DNA of 64,000 bases from Odoribacter splanchnicus DSM 20712 (GCF_000190535.1 NC_015160.1:1488001-1552000), one strand, 5' to 3'. Shown: positions 1 through 9,941, counted from the stretch's first letter. The notes: generated from the letters alone by a model not told the origin. Numbers and translations are program-made.

Positions 1-1591
1 CCGTCATCTCGTCAAGCCAAATATCATATTTTTCAATATTCCCCTTATCCAGTGCTGCATTTATGATTCCGTAAATCATAAATTCATTACGGATCCGGTA
101 AGCAATCTTAAAAGGAGTCTTATCCAAAGCCTCATTTATTCTCTCCAGATAATCCAATATTATATCACAAAGCGGTTGATTTACTCCGTATACATCCTTC
201 CCCTCAGCATACTTTCCGATAACATCATTCGGATTAACCAAATGATTTTCCGGCAGAAATTGCTTCTCCCTAAATTCTTTTTTCAGATCGACCTCATTCA
301 TTTCAATTGTCATCGCCCGGTCCAACACCTTCCGGCTGAAAGAATAGGTTGTTTCATCCATATTTACCGTACCCATCACAATCAGATTGGAGGGAATGGA
401 AATTCCTTCCCGCAAAAAACGTTTTTTCAATTCTGTTATCCGTTCCTGATCTGACAAACCGTCTTGTGCCAGTAATTCATCCACCAATTGATGGTAAACC
501 TTCCCATCACATTCTTTCACCAATAACGGATCGGTAACAATCTCCCCGTCTGTCAGCTTCCGGGTTTCAATCACACTCAGATATTCTGCAAAATACTGTT
601 CCACCGGAGCCAGATTCATTTCATCCAGACAAAGGAAGAAAGGAATCTCCCGAAAATACCAGGCTTTTACTAAAAATTGCAGGAAAGGGGTTATCACATA
701 AGAAGGGCCTGCACTTCCGATCCTTGAAACATACCCCATCAGTTCCGTTGAATCGTGCCAGTTCGGCCGCACCTGGATAATTTCGTAATTCCCAGGCTTT
801 TGTTTGTTCTGTAATTCTGCCAAACAACAGCTCCGTTGAGCCAATTCCCTTACAATACGGGATTTCCCGGTCCCGGAAATTCCGGCAAGCAAAACAAAAG
901 GTTTTGTCTGAATAGCTGTAAAATATTTACGGTAGGGATCGGAATAGGCAAGCGGATAAGCTTCTGCAAATGAAAAATCTTTTTGAAAAATTTCTTTCTT
1001 GTACATTTTATATAGGGTAAGATACTTTTTCAGAATTACTTCCAAACTGTTATAATTTTTTGTGGTCCAATCCCACAAACTATAATAAATCACCCCTTCT
1101 TTATAACGAACATCCGCAACATCCAGATTATTATCCGTTTGTAATATTTTATCTTCAATATTTAATAATTCCCGGATATATCCGCGGCGACTGACAATCT
1201 CCTTTACGCTCAATCTGCTCCCGAATTTACAGGGGATCGTTGTTCCCTGAATCAAAGCAATATAAACCTTTTGCAGATCAGAAGAAAATAAAAACACGAT
1301 ATATACTCCTTCTGTCGTTGTATGTGTAATCTCACTATCCAGAACAGCAATCCAAGGAGTTTTGGTTAACAGCCCTGCCCCAACAGACCCCTTTATCTTA
1401 TAATTTTCCCAATCAACGAATAAACGCAGAACTTCGGGAATATCAGAAGTTATATACTTTCTGACATCCGGTTCCAAAGCAGAAACCTTCTGACCAACAT
1501 TTTTTAAATAAATCTCCCGGTTTTGTATAAATAATCCGAATAAACGATTTATCCGGACTAAAAGAACTTCTGTTTCATTTGTTCCCTTCAT
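1..1591 (-). CDS. McrB-like AAA+ restriction subunit (partial, 3' end outside window)
   Basis: The reading frame starts with ATG at 1591-1589 and runs off the left edge without a stop (about 530 codons visible). The N-terminal ~200 residues resemble the MrcB/DUF3578-type DNA-recognition domain. Around residue 230 there is a Walker A motif (GISGTGKS), near 315 a Walker B with the McrB-type signature LDEMNLA, and near 400 the GTVNMDET segment typical of the McrB clade. McrB proteins are GTP-driven translocases that partner an McrC nuclease in modification-dependent restriction; no mcrC is visible, and if present it would lie beyond the left edge. The start overlaps the stop of the upstream receiver-domain gene by one base (TAATG), so translation is probably coupled. 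The family call is strong. The idea that it is the effector of this operon is inference. Confidence 0.85.
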   Translation of the reverse strand, partial: MKGTNETEVLLVRINRLFGLFIQNREIYLKNVGQKVSALEPDVRKYITSDIPEVLRLFVDWENYKIKGSVGAGLLTKTPWIAVLDSEITHTTTEGVYIVFLFSSDLQKVYIALIQGTTIPCKFGSRLSVKEIVSRRGYIRELLNIEDKILQTDNNLDVADVRYKEGVIYYSLWDWTTKNYNSLEVILKKYLTLYKMYKKEIFQKDFSFAEAYPLAYSDPYRKYFTAIQTKPFVLLAGISGTGKSRIVRELAQRSCCLAELQNKQKPGNYEIIQVRPNWHDSTELMGYVSRIGSAGPSYVITPFLQFLVKAWYFREIPFFLCLDEMNLAPVEQYFAEYLSVIETRKLTDGEIVTDPLLVKECDGKVYHQLVDELLAQDGLSDQERITELKKRFLREGISIPSNLIVMGTVNMDETTYSFSRKVLDRAMTIEMNEVDLKKEFREKQFLPENHLVNPNDVIGKYAEGKDVYGVNQPLCDIILDYLERINEALDKTPFKIAYRIRNEFMIYGIINAALDKGNIEKYDIWLDEMT

Positions 1592-3264
1592 TATTCCTTC
1601 ATTTTATGAGGTAAGTCGACTCCCATTCTCAAGGCCCGGTTAAAAGTAGCATTAATCACCCGTTGGGAAAAAATGTCTTTCTGATTCCCAATATATACCA
1701 ACTTATTAGGAGCACCGTTAACCGTAACAGGAATAGGAATATTTACGTTGAAAATATGCTCTTTGATATAAAGAGTAAAAAAATTCAGATTCCATTTAAC
1801 CACCTCATTCCCGCTCAAAAAAGAAAAGTGTTCTTCTTCAGTCTTTTCCAATGCACGGGAAAGCTTAGAAACTTTAATTCCGCCCGTAAAAGCAAAGTTA
1901 TAATTTATTTTCTGTTCCGGCCGTAAAGCATCACATCCCTGCGTAATACAAATCACATACTCCATATCGGTATTCTCCTTTCCCTCTTCCACAGGCGAGG
2001 TCAATCTGAAAATATCCCCGCCCTTCAATTGATGCATCTCAGCAGGCAGTTTATCCTTATCCGTAAAGGTCAGGAAACAATTCAATTCTGCTAACTGTTT
2101 CGGTGTAGGTACTTCCGGCTCTTCTTCATACAACAGAGCATTCAGTTCCGATAACTGAGTATTTTCCGTCATCTCCTGAACAATATGTCCGGCAAAACAG
2201 GTAACGATATACGACATCAGGCTTTCTTCCTTATCCAGCTTATAATTACTGGCATGATAAACCAATGCCTTTTCATCCAGCCCTCCTAAACCTTTCCCCA
2301 CCATACACAGCCTTTTGTGCAATACCTCTTTCAACCGCAACGACAATAACAAGGAGCGGATATTAGGCACTCCGGATATTACCTGACATATCCGGTCATA
2401 CACATCATCCGGTGAAATGCCGGTCCCGGTCCCTTTTTTATTCAGGATGAATACAAGCGTATTATTTACCAGTAAAGCAGGAACCTCCGCTTTTACGGGC
2501 ATAACCGCAAATTCACCCGGCTCCCTTTGACAGAAAAAATATCCTTTCTTATAGCATTCATACCAGATATAGAACTCCTCAGAATTATTAAATCCGGCTT
2601 CCAGGATTAATTCAGAGGAAAAAAAAGAGCACAATTTTTTCCATTCCGGCAGCAACTTTGTTACCTGCAGCTTGATACTTTCTCCGATTTCTCTCCGGCG
2701 GTGAGGATATAACGAATAACCGTCTGTTTCCTCACCCAAAACTGCCCTAAGATCATCTGCCGTACAGTCACTTTCTATTTCCTTCAGAAACTTATCCGTT
2801 TTTTCAATCAGTCCTTCCAGTTTCTTCTCCTGTTCCTCTGCCGTTCCGAAATTTCTGAAATAAGAAAACACCTGTCCTGCAATATTATTGATATTCTCCT
2901 CCTGAGTATATAAAGTCACAAACTGTACATAATCACATTCCACAGCTTTCTGCAGCACTTTCAGGGCATCGGTATATTTAACCTGACTTTCAGGATCCAA
3001 TTCCCAGTCCAGAATCAGCAGTTCCTTATTATTAAACAGATATTCCTGATCTTCCAGAAAAGTATCGTATCCTTTAAAATTATATATATCTAAATCACAT
3101 TTCCCGTTTACCCGGAAAGAGCGGTACAAACAGGCAGGAAATTCTATATTCAAGGATTCCTTTCCAGAAGTCGTCTGATAAGGTTCCTGATACTGATCGT
3201 CAATACACACAGCCGATTGTATTGCCCCGGATACAATCGCCTTAATCTGTCCCGTTTCTAACAT
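1591..3264 (-). CDS. Receiver-domain (response-regulator-like) protein of the restriction operon
   Basis: A 557-residue protein. Its first ~120 residues look like a diverged receiver domain: an acidic pair D22-D23 after a hydrophobic strand (AVCIDDQ), a candidate phospho-acceptor D86 at the end of a second strand (LLILDWEL), and a third strand near 115 (VQFVTLYT). This resembles the receiver variant found beside GHKL ATPases in prokaryotic conflict systems. The rest (about 120-557) has no fold I recognise and no HTH. The gene overlaps the upstream GHKL gene by 7 bp and the downstream mcrB-like gene by 1 bp. Because the upstream protein carries an H-box-like motif, the pair may form a phosphorelay that controls the McrB-type machine. 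That is inference, since no phosphotransfer is shown by sequence. Confidence 0.6.
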   Translation of the reverse strand: MLETGQIKAIVSGAIQSAVCIDDQYQEPYQTTSGKESLNIEFPACLYRSFRVNGKCDLDIYNFKGYDTFLEDQEYLFNNKELLILDWELDPESQVKYTDALKVLQKAVECDYVQFVTLYTQEENINNIAGQVFSYFRNFGTAEEQEKKLEGLIEKTDKFLKEIESDCTADDLRAVLGEETDGYSLYPHRRREIGESIKLQVTKLLPEWKKLCSFFSSELILEAGFNNSEEFYIWYECYKKGYFFCQREPGEFAVMPVKAEVPALLVNNTLVFILNKKGTGTGISPDDVYDRICQVISGVPNIRSLLLSLRLKEVLHKRLCMVGKGLGGLDEKALVYHASNYKLDKEESLMSYIVTCFAGHIVQEMTENTQLSELNALLYEEEPEVPTPKQLAELNCFLTFTDKDKLPAEMHQLKGGDIFRLTSPVEEGKENTDMEYVICITQGCDALRPEQKINYNFAFTGGIKVSKLSRALEKTEEEHFSFLSGNEVVKWNLNFFTLYIKEHIFNVNIPIPVTVNGAPNKLVYIGNQKDIFSQRVINATFNRALRMGVDLPHKMKE

Positions 3265-6155
3265 AACTCTTCTTTATAAGGACGGATGATAAAACATGCA
3301 CCTCCCAGTTTATTATCATTTTGCTCATTACTTGCCAGAATATCCAATCCCACAGAACGGAGAATCATCCGGGCCAGATAAAGCCCGATCCCGCGCCCTT
3401 CTCTTTTACGGGTGAAGAAAAGAGTAAAAATATCATCCAGTATCCGGTCGTCGATACGTTCACCATTATTCATAACCAGGATTTCTTCCGTTGCCGGACG
3501 GTAATCGATCCGTATTTTCCGGTCTTCCACCGGAATAAGCCAATACAAAGCATTATTGATGACATTGATAAAAACAGAAGTAATTACCGACTCATAACTG
3601 AAAAAAGTATATCCCAGAAAAGCAGGGCAACCTTTCAAATCAATCTGATATTGTCTGAGTTTTTCAGAAAAGAAAGCCTGCATACCGGACAAAACATATG
3701 CCCCTGTAAATTCCGTCCTTTGCCGGCGTGTTGTCCGGTATAAAGGTTTCAGCATCTTATAATTAGCTTCCATGTGCTGGAAAGAAATCTGTAACTGGGA
3801 ACAAATATCCTGAATTTCAGGATGTTCTCCGGCATAATCTCTCAGGAAATTGACAGATTGTGCCATCTTGGCATACAACACATTGAACTCATGGTCAATA
3901 ATTTCTACAGAAATTCCCAATTGAGCCAATTCATTCGTCATACTCAGCTTATCTTCCAGCTTCTCCTTCTGCTCCATATACCAATTAGTCAGCAAATCAT
4001 CATCGACTTCAAAATTCAGATTCTCAACATGGTTCAAAAAAGCAGAAAATTTCTGTTCAGCCTGATTTTTCACCTCTTCCCCGGTTGCCAGCACCACATT
4101 AATAGCCTGTTCAAAATCTTCCCGGGTTTTAGGCACCTCCGGGATACCTGTCTGTACCTGTTCTTCAAACAAACGGACAAAAGTATTCTGTTCTTCACGG
4201 AACAAACTGTCAAATTTACCGGATACGGCATTAAAACGTTTTCTGCATGCAACAATGTAAGCATCGATTCCTTTCATTTCAGCCCGGTATCTTTCCTCAT
4301 AATCTCTCTGCAGATTCTGAACATCGAAACGCTGACGCACCTTTGCGACTTCCTCTTCACATTCCTTCATTAAAATTTCCGTCCGGGCATATTCCGTTCT
4401 ATAATCCTCAAACTTCTTTTCCTGTAGCTCAGAAAGTTTTGCCGCCTGTGGTTTATTCAAACGTAAACGGCGCAATTCGGCTTTTTTCTCCTCCAACAAA
4501 AACACCAGCTCATTATAGTCATTATACACCAGCTCCAACTTAGCAGTCTCCGCAGTCAGACGCTTCTGCAGCTCATTGATTTCTTCCTGCAGTTGTATAA
4601 TTCTTCCCCGGTTATTCTTCAATTCCTCAATAAACCGGGATTTGGTATGCTTGGCTTTCTTCTTTTCAGCTTCCTGTATTTTTTTATTTCTGGCTTGAAT
4701 TTCTTTCAGTTGTTCAGAACGGGAATTCACCTCTGGATTTTCTTTACTGATACTCTTAAAATAAGTCATTGCCAAATCGACAAAAAGCTGTATCAGGTCA
4801 TTCTTAAATTCCCGGTAAGCCTTATTTTCAATTAAACCTTCCCGTCCGGCCTTATCGATCAGATTCCGGTTACTTTCCCGGCTGATGGCAATATATCCGA
4901 ACATATTCCGGTGACTAAAGAAATAATAACCGGCACCCTTTGTCCTGCGTTCCTCAAATTTCAGGAAATCGTAATCCACCCGGCCATAAGGCAACACCCG
5001 GAAATCATCCCGGTAAATATAGAGACCGCCGAATTTTTCTGTTTTACCGGACATCCTCTGGTATACCTCAGGTACTAATTTAGAACTGTTGGGTGTTCCT
5101 TCAAGCACACCCAACTCTAAAGACAATACTCCGTAAGGCGTCCTGCCAGGCAAACGCACCGGACGGAATTTATAATCAAAACTTTCATTAAATACCCTGA
5201 CCGTACCAGTGAAAAATCCATTTTCATCAAAAGTTCCCCGGATATAATGATCTGCTGACTGAAAGTCTTCCTGACTGAAAAAGTCATTGATAATATTATA
5301 TTTTCCTCCGGCATCCACCACATTGAATTCGGTTGCAAAATCCGGAAAATTTTTAAATACATTATATAATCCGCTGAGCGAACGTCTGATTTCAGTAACA
5401 GCATCGCTTCCATCCCCCGTATCCTTTCCGGCATCCGCCAGCTCCAATAACTGTTCATTGGGTTTGAATATCAGAAAAGTAGTACCATGATATTCAGGAC
5501 GAAGAAAATCCGGCAAAATTTCTTCAAAAACAAATTCCGGGACCACCAAAGAACGAACATCTTTCCTGATCACGTCCATTAATTCCGGCTGTTCGGTCCA
5601 TTGTTCATTATCAAAATTTGTCAGGAACTCAGCCAGCATTCCGGTAAAATCCTGCCGGAATCCCTCCGGTTCCGCAAACTCTTTCAACGGGATATTAATA
5701 TCATCCACAAACAGATTATAATTTTCCAGAATCCGCCAGTCCATAAATAAAAGCTGGCATACCTCCCCTTGCTTTTTGGTAAGCATCAGCATCGGACTAC
5801 CCAGATAGGCCACAGACAACCGTCCGATACCCTTTTCGCCCATCGGCACCCGGGAAGGCTTACCGAAACGCTCTTTCTCAGTCAGGAAAGAACGTCCGCG
5901 GGCCTTGGAATCCGTCCCTAAAACAATCCATTTCTCCAGAATATCTTTTTCCGACATACCGGAACCGTCATCCGTCAAAGTAAAGAACGGAAAGTTATTA
6001 CCCTTATACCCAGGCAGGTAAAGATTACAAGTCAGTTTCCCGGCATAAGCATCATATCCGTTTTTCCACAATTCAGAAATTGCCGTAGGTAAATCGGCTA
6101 TTTGTCCCTTACCTAAAAGTTCAATCGCTCTTGCTTTCGTCCTGAATCGTGCCAT
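3258..6155 (-). CDS. Dual GHKL ATPase (Hsp90/MORC-like plus histidine-kinase-like)
   Basis: 965 residues. The N-terminal half has a GHKL ATPase of the Hsp90/MutL/MORC kind: N-box residues E28 and N32 (ISELWKNGYDAYA), then TDDGSGM near residue 62 and the GEKGIGRLS lid segment near 110. Residues ~480-700 are a long charged coiled coil. Near residue 754 there is an H-box-like IIDHEFNVL, followed by a second GHKL domain with N-box INVINNALYWL and glycine box GRGIGLYLARM near 921, as in sensor histidine kinases. MORC-like ATPases beside cytosine methylases are a known theme in restriction systems; the added kinase-like C-terminus and the receiver gene next door are unusual. It overlaps the methyltransferase gene by 35 bp. 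No membrane segment is visible, so it should be cytoplasmic. Confidence 0.8.
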   Translation of the reverse strand: MARFRTKARAIELLGKGQIADLPTAISELWKNGYDAYAGKLTCNLYLPGYKGNNFPFFTLTDDGSGMSEKDILEKWIVLGTDSKARGRSFLTEKERFGKPSRVPMGEKGIGRLSVAYLGSPMLMLTKKQGEVCQLLFMDWRILENYNLFVDDINIPLKEFAEPEGFRQDFTGMLAEFLTNFDNEQWTEQPELMDVIRKDVRSLVVPEFVFEEILPDFLRPEYHGTTFLIFKPNEQLLELADAGKDTGDGSDAVTEIRRSLSGLYNVFKNFPDFATEFNVVDAGGKYNIINDFFSQEDFQSADHYIRGTFDENGFFTGTVRVFNESFDYKFRPVRLPGRTPYGVLSLELGVLEGTPNSSKLVPEVYQRMSGKTEKFGGLYIYRDDFRVLPYGRVDYDFLKFEERRTKGAGYYFFSHRNMFGYIAISRESNRNLIDKAGREGLIENKAYREFKNDLIQLFVDLAMTYFKSISKENPEVNSRSEQLKEIQARNKKIQEAEKKKAKHTKSRFIEELKNNRGRIIQLQEEINELQKRLTAETAKLELVYNDYNELVFLLEEKKAELRRLRLNKPQAAKLSELQEKKFEDYRTEYARTEILMKECEEEVAKVRQRFDVQNLQRDYEERYRAEMKGIDAYIVACRKRFNAVSGKFDSLFREEQNTFVRLFEEQVQTGIPEVPKTREDFEQAINVVLATGEEVKNQAEQKFSAFLNHVENLNFEVDDDLLTNWYMEQKEKLEDKLSMTNELAQLGISVEIIDHEFNVLYAKMAQSVNFLRDYAGEHPEIQDICSQLQISFQHMEANYKMLKPLYRTTRRQRTEFTGAYVLSGMQAFFSEKLRQYQIDLKGCPAFLGYTFFSYESVITSVFINVINNALYWLIPVEDRKIRIDYRPATEEILVMNNGERIDDRILDDIFTLFFTRKREGRGIGLYLARMILRSVGLDILASNEQNDNKLGGACFIIRPYKEELC

Positions 6156-7209
6156 CGTATTTTTCTTTTAATTCTTTTAATAATAAACCCAGACGCCGGC
6201 CGTATTCGGGCGGAACCGCATTACCGATCAGCCGGGCATTAGCTCCGATACTTCCGGCCTTAAACACATAATCCAAAGGAAAAGTCTGCAATGTTGCCCC
6301 TTCCCGCAAAGAAAGTCCCCGGTCTTCATCCGGATGGGAAAAACGCCCGCAGGACGTTTTATAAAACATAGTAGTAATAGTAGAAGAAGGTTTATCCCAT
6401 TTCAACCGCCCATAGACATCTGCAAAGCTGTGATCCTTTCCCACATAACAAGGGAGTTGCAATTCCTTATCATCTTTCCATGCAAGCCGGGAACCACCAT
6501 CATGGGGGGTCTTCCGCAATCTTTTCAGATTTACTTCGCTCAACCCGGAAACAGTATGCATAAAAGCAGTGTCGTCTTTATGCCCGGCCTCCACCGGAAA
6601 AAATCCTTTATCCGCCCCAATAGCATCCTTCAACAATTTTTGCTTAGTATCAGCCACAGGCATGGCAACTTCCCCCAAACGCGAAGCCACTAAAGAAAAA
6701 CGTCTCCGGGATTGCGGAACCCCGTAATAACTCATATTTACAATATCCCATTTATAATGATACCCTTTTCTATCCAGAAAAGCCAAAAACTCCGGAAGCA
6801 CGCTGTCCTGCCGGGTTGCTAATCCCGGAACATTCTCCACCAAAATAAATCCCGGATTATAATAATCCGCAAAACGCTTGAAATCCCTTAATAAATCCTT
6901 TGATTTCAGCGACTTATCACGGCTTGTATTAATAATCGAATAATATTGGCAGGGACTGCACCCGACCAACACCAGATTATCATCATTCCGGATAAGACCG
7001 AACTGTTTTTCAAAATAGTTTTCTTCCAATTTTGTAATGTCTGCCCCAACAAATTTTGTACCCGGATTATTAGCTTCGTAAGTACTTTCACATTCCTCAG
7101 CCAAATCAACACCAGCCATAACCTCCACCCCGGCCTGCCTGAGCCCGCACGTCATTCCTCCTCCTCCGCAAAAGAAGTCTATCGCCCGTAATTTAACCAT
7201 CTGATTCAC
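6121..7209 (-). CDS. DNA (cytosine-5-)-methyltransferase
   Basis: 362 residues, a normal length for a single-domain C5 methylase. Motif I is at the start (RAIDFFCGGGGMTCGLRQAG, SAM binding), the catalytic motif IV is VGCSPCQYYS near residue 84, motif VI is FILVENVPG, motif VIII is PQSRRRFSLVA, and motifs IX-X close the protein (RLIGNAVPPEYG). It methylates cytosine in a target that cannot be predicted here. As first gene of a four-gene overlapping operon with GHKL, receiver and McrB-like proteins, it most likely marks self DNA for that system. The catalytic motif PCQYYS differs slightly from the commoner PCQxFS form. A promoter-like box lies 32 bp upstream. Confidence 0.93.
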   Translation of the reverse strand: MNQMVKLRAIDFFCGGGGMTCGLRQAGVEVMAGVDLAEECESTYEANNPGTKFVGADITKLEENYFEKQFGLIRNDDNLVLVGCSPCQYYSIINTSRDKSLKSKDLLRDFKRFADYYNPGFILVENVPGLATRQDSVLPEFLAFLDRKGYHYKWDIVNMSYYGVPQSRRRFSLVASRLGEVAMPVADTKQKLLKDAIGADKGFFPVEAGHKDDTAFMHTVSGLSEVNLKRLRKTPHDGGSRLAWKDDKELQLPCYVGKDHSFADVYGRLKWDKPSSTITTMFYKTSCGRFSHPDEDRGLSLREGATLQTFPLDYVFKAGSIGANARLIGNAVPPEYGRRLGLLLKELKEKYDGTIQDESKSD

Positions 7210-7240
7210 AACAATAAATAGATATTAAGATCTTATAGTA

Positions 7241-7248
7241 CAAAGATA
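7241..7248 (-). promoter_or_regulatory. Predicted -7 box (TATCTTTG) for the restriction operon
   Basis: On the minus strand the sequence TATCTTTG matches the Bacteroidota -7 consensus TAnnTTTG and lies 32 bp upstream of the methyltransferase ATG. A good TTTG at -33 is not obvious, so the promoter is only partly supported. Confidence 0.45.
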
Positions 7249-7824
7249 AGAAAATGCCCTGAATTTTGGCATAATGTATATCAGATTTTTAGTCAAATTG
7301 TACTTTCAATCATACTCCACATAAATAAATTTATCCTTTAGTATTATAATTCTATCCTATCAATCATCCTCTGCCACGTTCCCTTAAAGTAATCATAAAA
7401 ATACCCGACTCCTTGTTTCTCCAGAATAATAATCTATAAAATAAACAGACCAGAAACTGTAAAAGCACTCTCTCTTACTTCTAAAACACCTAATCATTCA
7501 ATATAGTTAATCTTTCAATATTTAAAGTGAAGGTAAAGAAATCCCGGAAGGAAAACAGAACACTCTGAATCAACTATAAGGACAAGGTAATTGTGCACAC
7601 ATTTATCCTGCCTTCCAGAACAATAAAAAATGCAGTCCGTGGCAGGAGTTGCTGACGATCGCCGGCAGGCTGCATTCTTTTGGGAGGTGAAGTGCTTTCC
7701 GCTTCGATCATTGAGAGAACATCATGTATTTGTCGCAAAAAAGCATAAAAAGATAACAGAACTATTACCTCTTTTTCTCTCTATTTTAGTTAGAAAATAA
7801 TCGTTTTGCCATTAAATTTACTCA
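7249..7824. other. AT-rich intergenic region with one hairpin
   Basis: No convincing gene. A hairpin with outer arms AATGCAG (7629-7635) and CTGCATT (7670-7676) is flanked on its left by an A-run, so it would read as a stem plus T-run on the minus strand and could be a terminator of a lost gene. Nothing else is recognised. Confidence 0.4.
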
Positions 7825-8335
7825 GATGGAAAAGGAGATCAACATTCAGGAACAGGGGGTAGGAACAGGGCAGATGATAAGAAGGCATTCCATTGGGTAT
7901 ATGTAGAATACTTTCCAAATCTGCAACAGTATACCATACGCGATGCATACAGCGGAGAATCTGATGCAGCATGCCTTTTTCGTGCAATGGACCCATCTGA
8001 AACAATATAACGATCGCTATAGTGTCGTCGCTTACCTGCTGACCATAGGCAAAATCAATTGCCTGAAACATATTCGTTCGCAGAAGTTTCAAGGCGATTA
8101 TCAGAAAAAGATAGTAGAGGTGTTACTCTTTACAAATATGGCCGAAGAAAAAGCTGACAAAGCATTGCAGTACAGGTTACAGAAGTTCTTGGGCGAACTG
8201 CCGGAAAAACAGAAACAAGTATTGCTAAAGCATGTGCCGAACATAAGACCATACCTGAAACCGCCAATGAATTACATGTTACCGGGTCGACGACTGTGCA
8301 TGATTAGGTACTCCTTCTTCCTGAATTTTTTGAAT
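7825..8335 (+). pseudogene. Decayed ECF sigma-70 factor
   Basis: Three pieces in shifting frames together resemble an extracytoplasmic-function sigma factor. After an ATG at 7825 a frame change leads into KKAFHWVYVEYFPNLQQY (region 2-like N-terminus), then from about 7943 NLMQHAFFVQWTHLKQY and YLLTIGKINCLKHIR (region 2), then LQKFLGELPEKQKQVLLKH (start of region 4) before the similarity fades near 8330. At least one frameshift near 7880 and another near 7940 separate the parts, so this is not a working gene. Bacteroidota often pair such sigma factors with SusC/SusD loci like the one at 9.4-15.5 kb; whether this was its regulator is a guess. Confidence 0.6.
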
Positions 8336-8380
8336 AGCTTGGAAAATATGCTCACGAATGATCGTACTAAATTCTTTCAT
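8279..8380 (-). CDS. Possible 33-residue ORF or gene fragment
   Basis: A short open frame with ATG at 8380 (MKEFSTIIREHIFQ...), opposite to and overlapping the 3' end of the sigma-factor remnant. It reads like the 5' end of a helical protein but has no recognised family and stops after 33 codons. It may be a fragment. Confidence 0.2.
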   Translation of the reverse strand: MKEFSTIIREHIFQAIQKIQEEGVPNHAQSSTR

Positions 8381-8473
8381 AATAATCAACTCTGTTTTGG
8401 TTCCATTTTTCAAAGATAGATAATATAATTTTCAAAATTATTACTTTGATTCATATTTTACCAATATGATATA

Positions 8474-9325
8474 TTAAAAAAACTCTCCCCTCAGCCAGAT
8501 TCCGAAAAAGCGGTCGTATACCTGATATATGCCCTGTTCCTGCGTGATAAAATCCTTTTCGAGCAGGCCACGCAGGGCAGACTGTACGGAACTTGGGGAG
8601 GATAGACGGTAGTTCTGAACAAATTCGCCGGAAGTGACGACACGAGCCTTGCCTTCCTTAGCCAGAGCAATCAGCAATTCCTTCTATTTTCCAGGCCTCC
8701 GGTACAACATTTCCAGATAGGTATATTAAAAAAATCCATTACACTGTCGAGGGCCGGAAAAATCATATCCCGCGTATAATTCCCTCCCGGAGGAGTTGAA
8801 CTGTACAAAACATTCAGCATCTTTTACAGATACCAGGTGATTCCTTCAAATTGCCGGTAGAGCAATTCCACCACTTCCGGTACAATCGTTTTTCCTCCCT
8901 GTTCGAAATTCCGAATGGCAAAAGCCGTGTATACAGGCAAAGCAATGCTTTCCATATACAGGACGGGAGGCACTCAGGAACATATTCCCCATGACATGCC
9001 ACCGACTGCCCGCAAAAATAAAACAGGCTCTTTTACCCTTGGCTTTAAACCTTCGAGAATCACCTTACTCAGTAGAAAAACGAAATCCCGCAACGAAGCT
9101 ATCGCATAAATATCCACAAAAAAAGTATAGTATAGACGGACTATAGACTCATTTCTGAATCAATGTTCTATCAGTCCGCTTTTACCGCATTCTGCGGGTG
9201 GAAATCAAAGCCAGATTATTACCATTACTGATCTCCCGGATCAACTTTTCCATCTACCGGTCACAAAAATATTCGGGAGAAACATGCCCGCTGGTTACGA
9301 AAAGATTTATCAGAATGGTCACACT
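8474..9325 (-). pseudogene. Decayed AAA-family ATPase
   Basis: Read across several frames from about 9320 downward, the minus strand contains LFVTSGHVSPEYFCDR, then EISNGNNLALIST-RRM (degenerate P-loop region), FVDIYAIASLRDFVFLLSKV, RQFEGITWYL, and finally an intact 67-residue piece ending in RFFGIWLRGEFF at 8474. This order matches a common Bacteroidota ATP-binding protein of the archaeal-ATPase type (COG1672), with a C-terminal winged-helix-like part. Stops (for example TAG just after CDR) and frame changes show it is dead. Only the last 67 codons remain open. Confidence 0.65.
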
Positions 9326-9401
9326 TCACAAAATTAATTGATACAAAGACAATTATTATAAAACAATAATCAAAATCCAATAAAACACAGAAACTGACAA
9401 A

Positions 9402-9437
9402 ACGAAAAACCGCGATGGCCGCTAATAGCCATCGCGG
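9402..9437 (-). terminator. Rho-independent terminator of the SusC/SusD operon
   Basis: A perfect 10-bp stem (CCGCGATGGC with GCCATCGCGG, loop of 8) at 9410-9437 is followed on the minus strand by TTTTTCGTTTT. It lies just beyond the stop of the last lipoprotein gene at 9455. Confidence 0.85.
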
Positions 9438-9454
9438 CAAGGTTTTCTCTGTCG

Positions 9455-9904
9455 CTAACCTTCTTCTCTACTTCCGGAATCAGCCGTTTCGGCAGCAGGC
9501 TCCACCACTATCGTGTATATCCCCGGAAGCACAAAGCTACGCCCTAGGTTCCACACCCGGAGGTCGGCCCTGTATGTGCCCACTGGGATCGTATGATCCT
9601 TCGCGATCCGGAACACCCCGGTCAATACCACCTCTACCTGCGAGGCGATCACGGCCACCACTTCCCGGCCCGAGTCATCACGCAAGGCTGCCAACTCATA
9701 ATGTATAGGGAAAGTACCGATCACCCCCTGTATCTTCTCCGATTGATAGGGTATCGTATCCCCGTTGCCTGGATCGGCGGCAATCCGGAGCGTATCGGTG
9801 ACATACCCGGCTTCGTCCGTTTCCAGATACCCCTTGGTGATATCATCGCAACTATAAAACCCGATCCCTGCCAGGATCAGCATTCCTAATATTCCTATTT
9901 TCAT
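9455..9904 (-). CDS. Small lipoprotein closing the SusC/SusD operon
   Basis: With the start at ATG 9904 the protein has 149 residues and begins with a lipoprotein signal ending in the lipobox GFYSC. This start is preferred over upstream ATGs (9949, 9937) because an AAAGGA ribosome-binding site lies just before it and the signal peptide then has normal length. The mature part (DDITKGYLETDEAGYV...) is beta-rich, compatible with one Ig-like domain; I do not recognise the family with certainty. It follows the fasciclin-like gene closely and precedes the terminator. It is probably exported to the envelope and linked to the function of the transporter pair. The substrate is unknown. Confidence 0.6.
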   Translation of the reverse strand: MKIGILGMLILAGIGFYSCDDITKGYLETDEAGYVTDTLRIAADPGNGDTIPYQSEKIQGVIGTFPIHYELAALRDDSGREVVAVIASQVEVVLTGVFRIAKDHTIPVGTYRADLRVWNLGRSFVLPGIYTIVVEPAAETADSGSREEG

Positions 9905-9941
9905 AATACATCCTTTAATGTGTGATTGTTTCTTCATTTTA

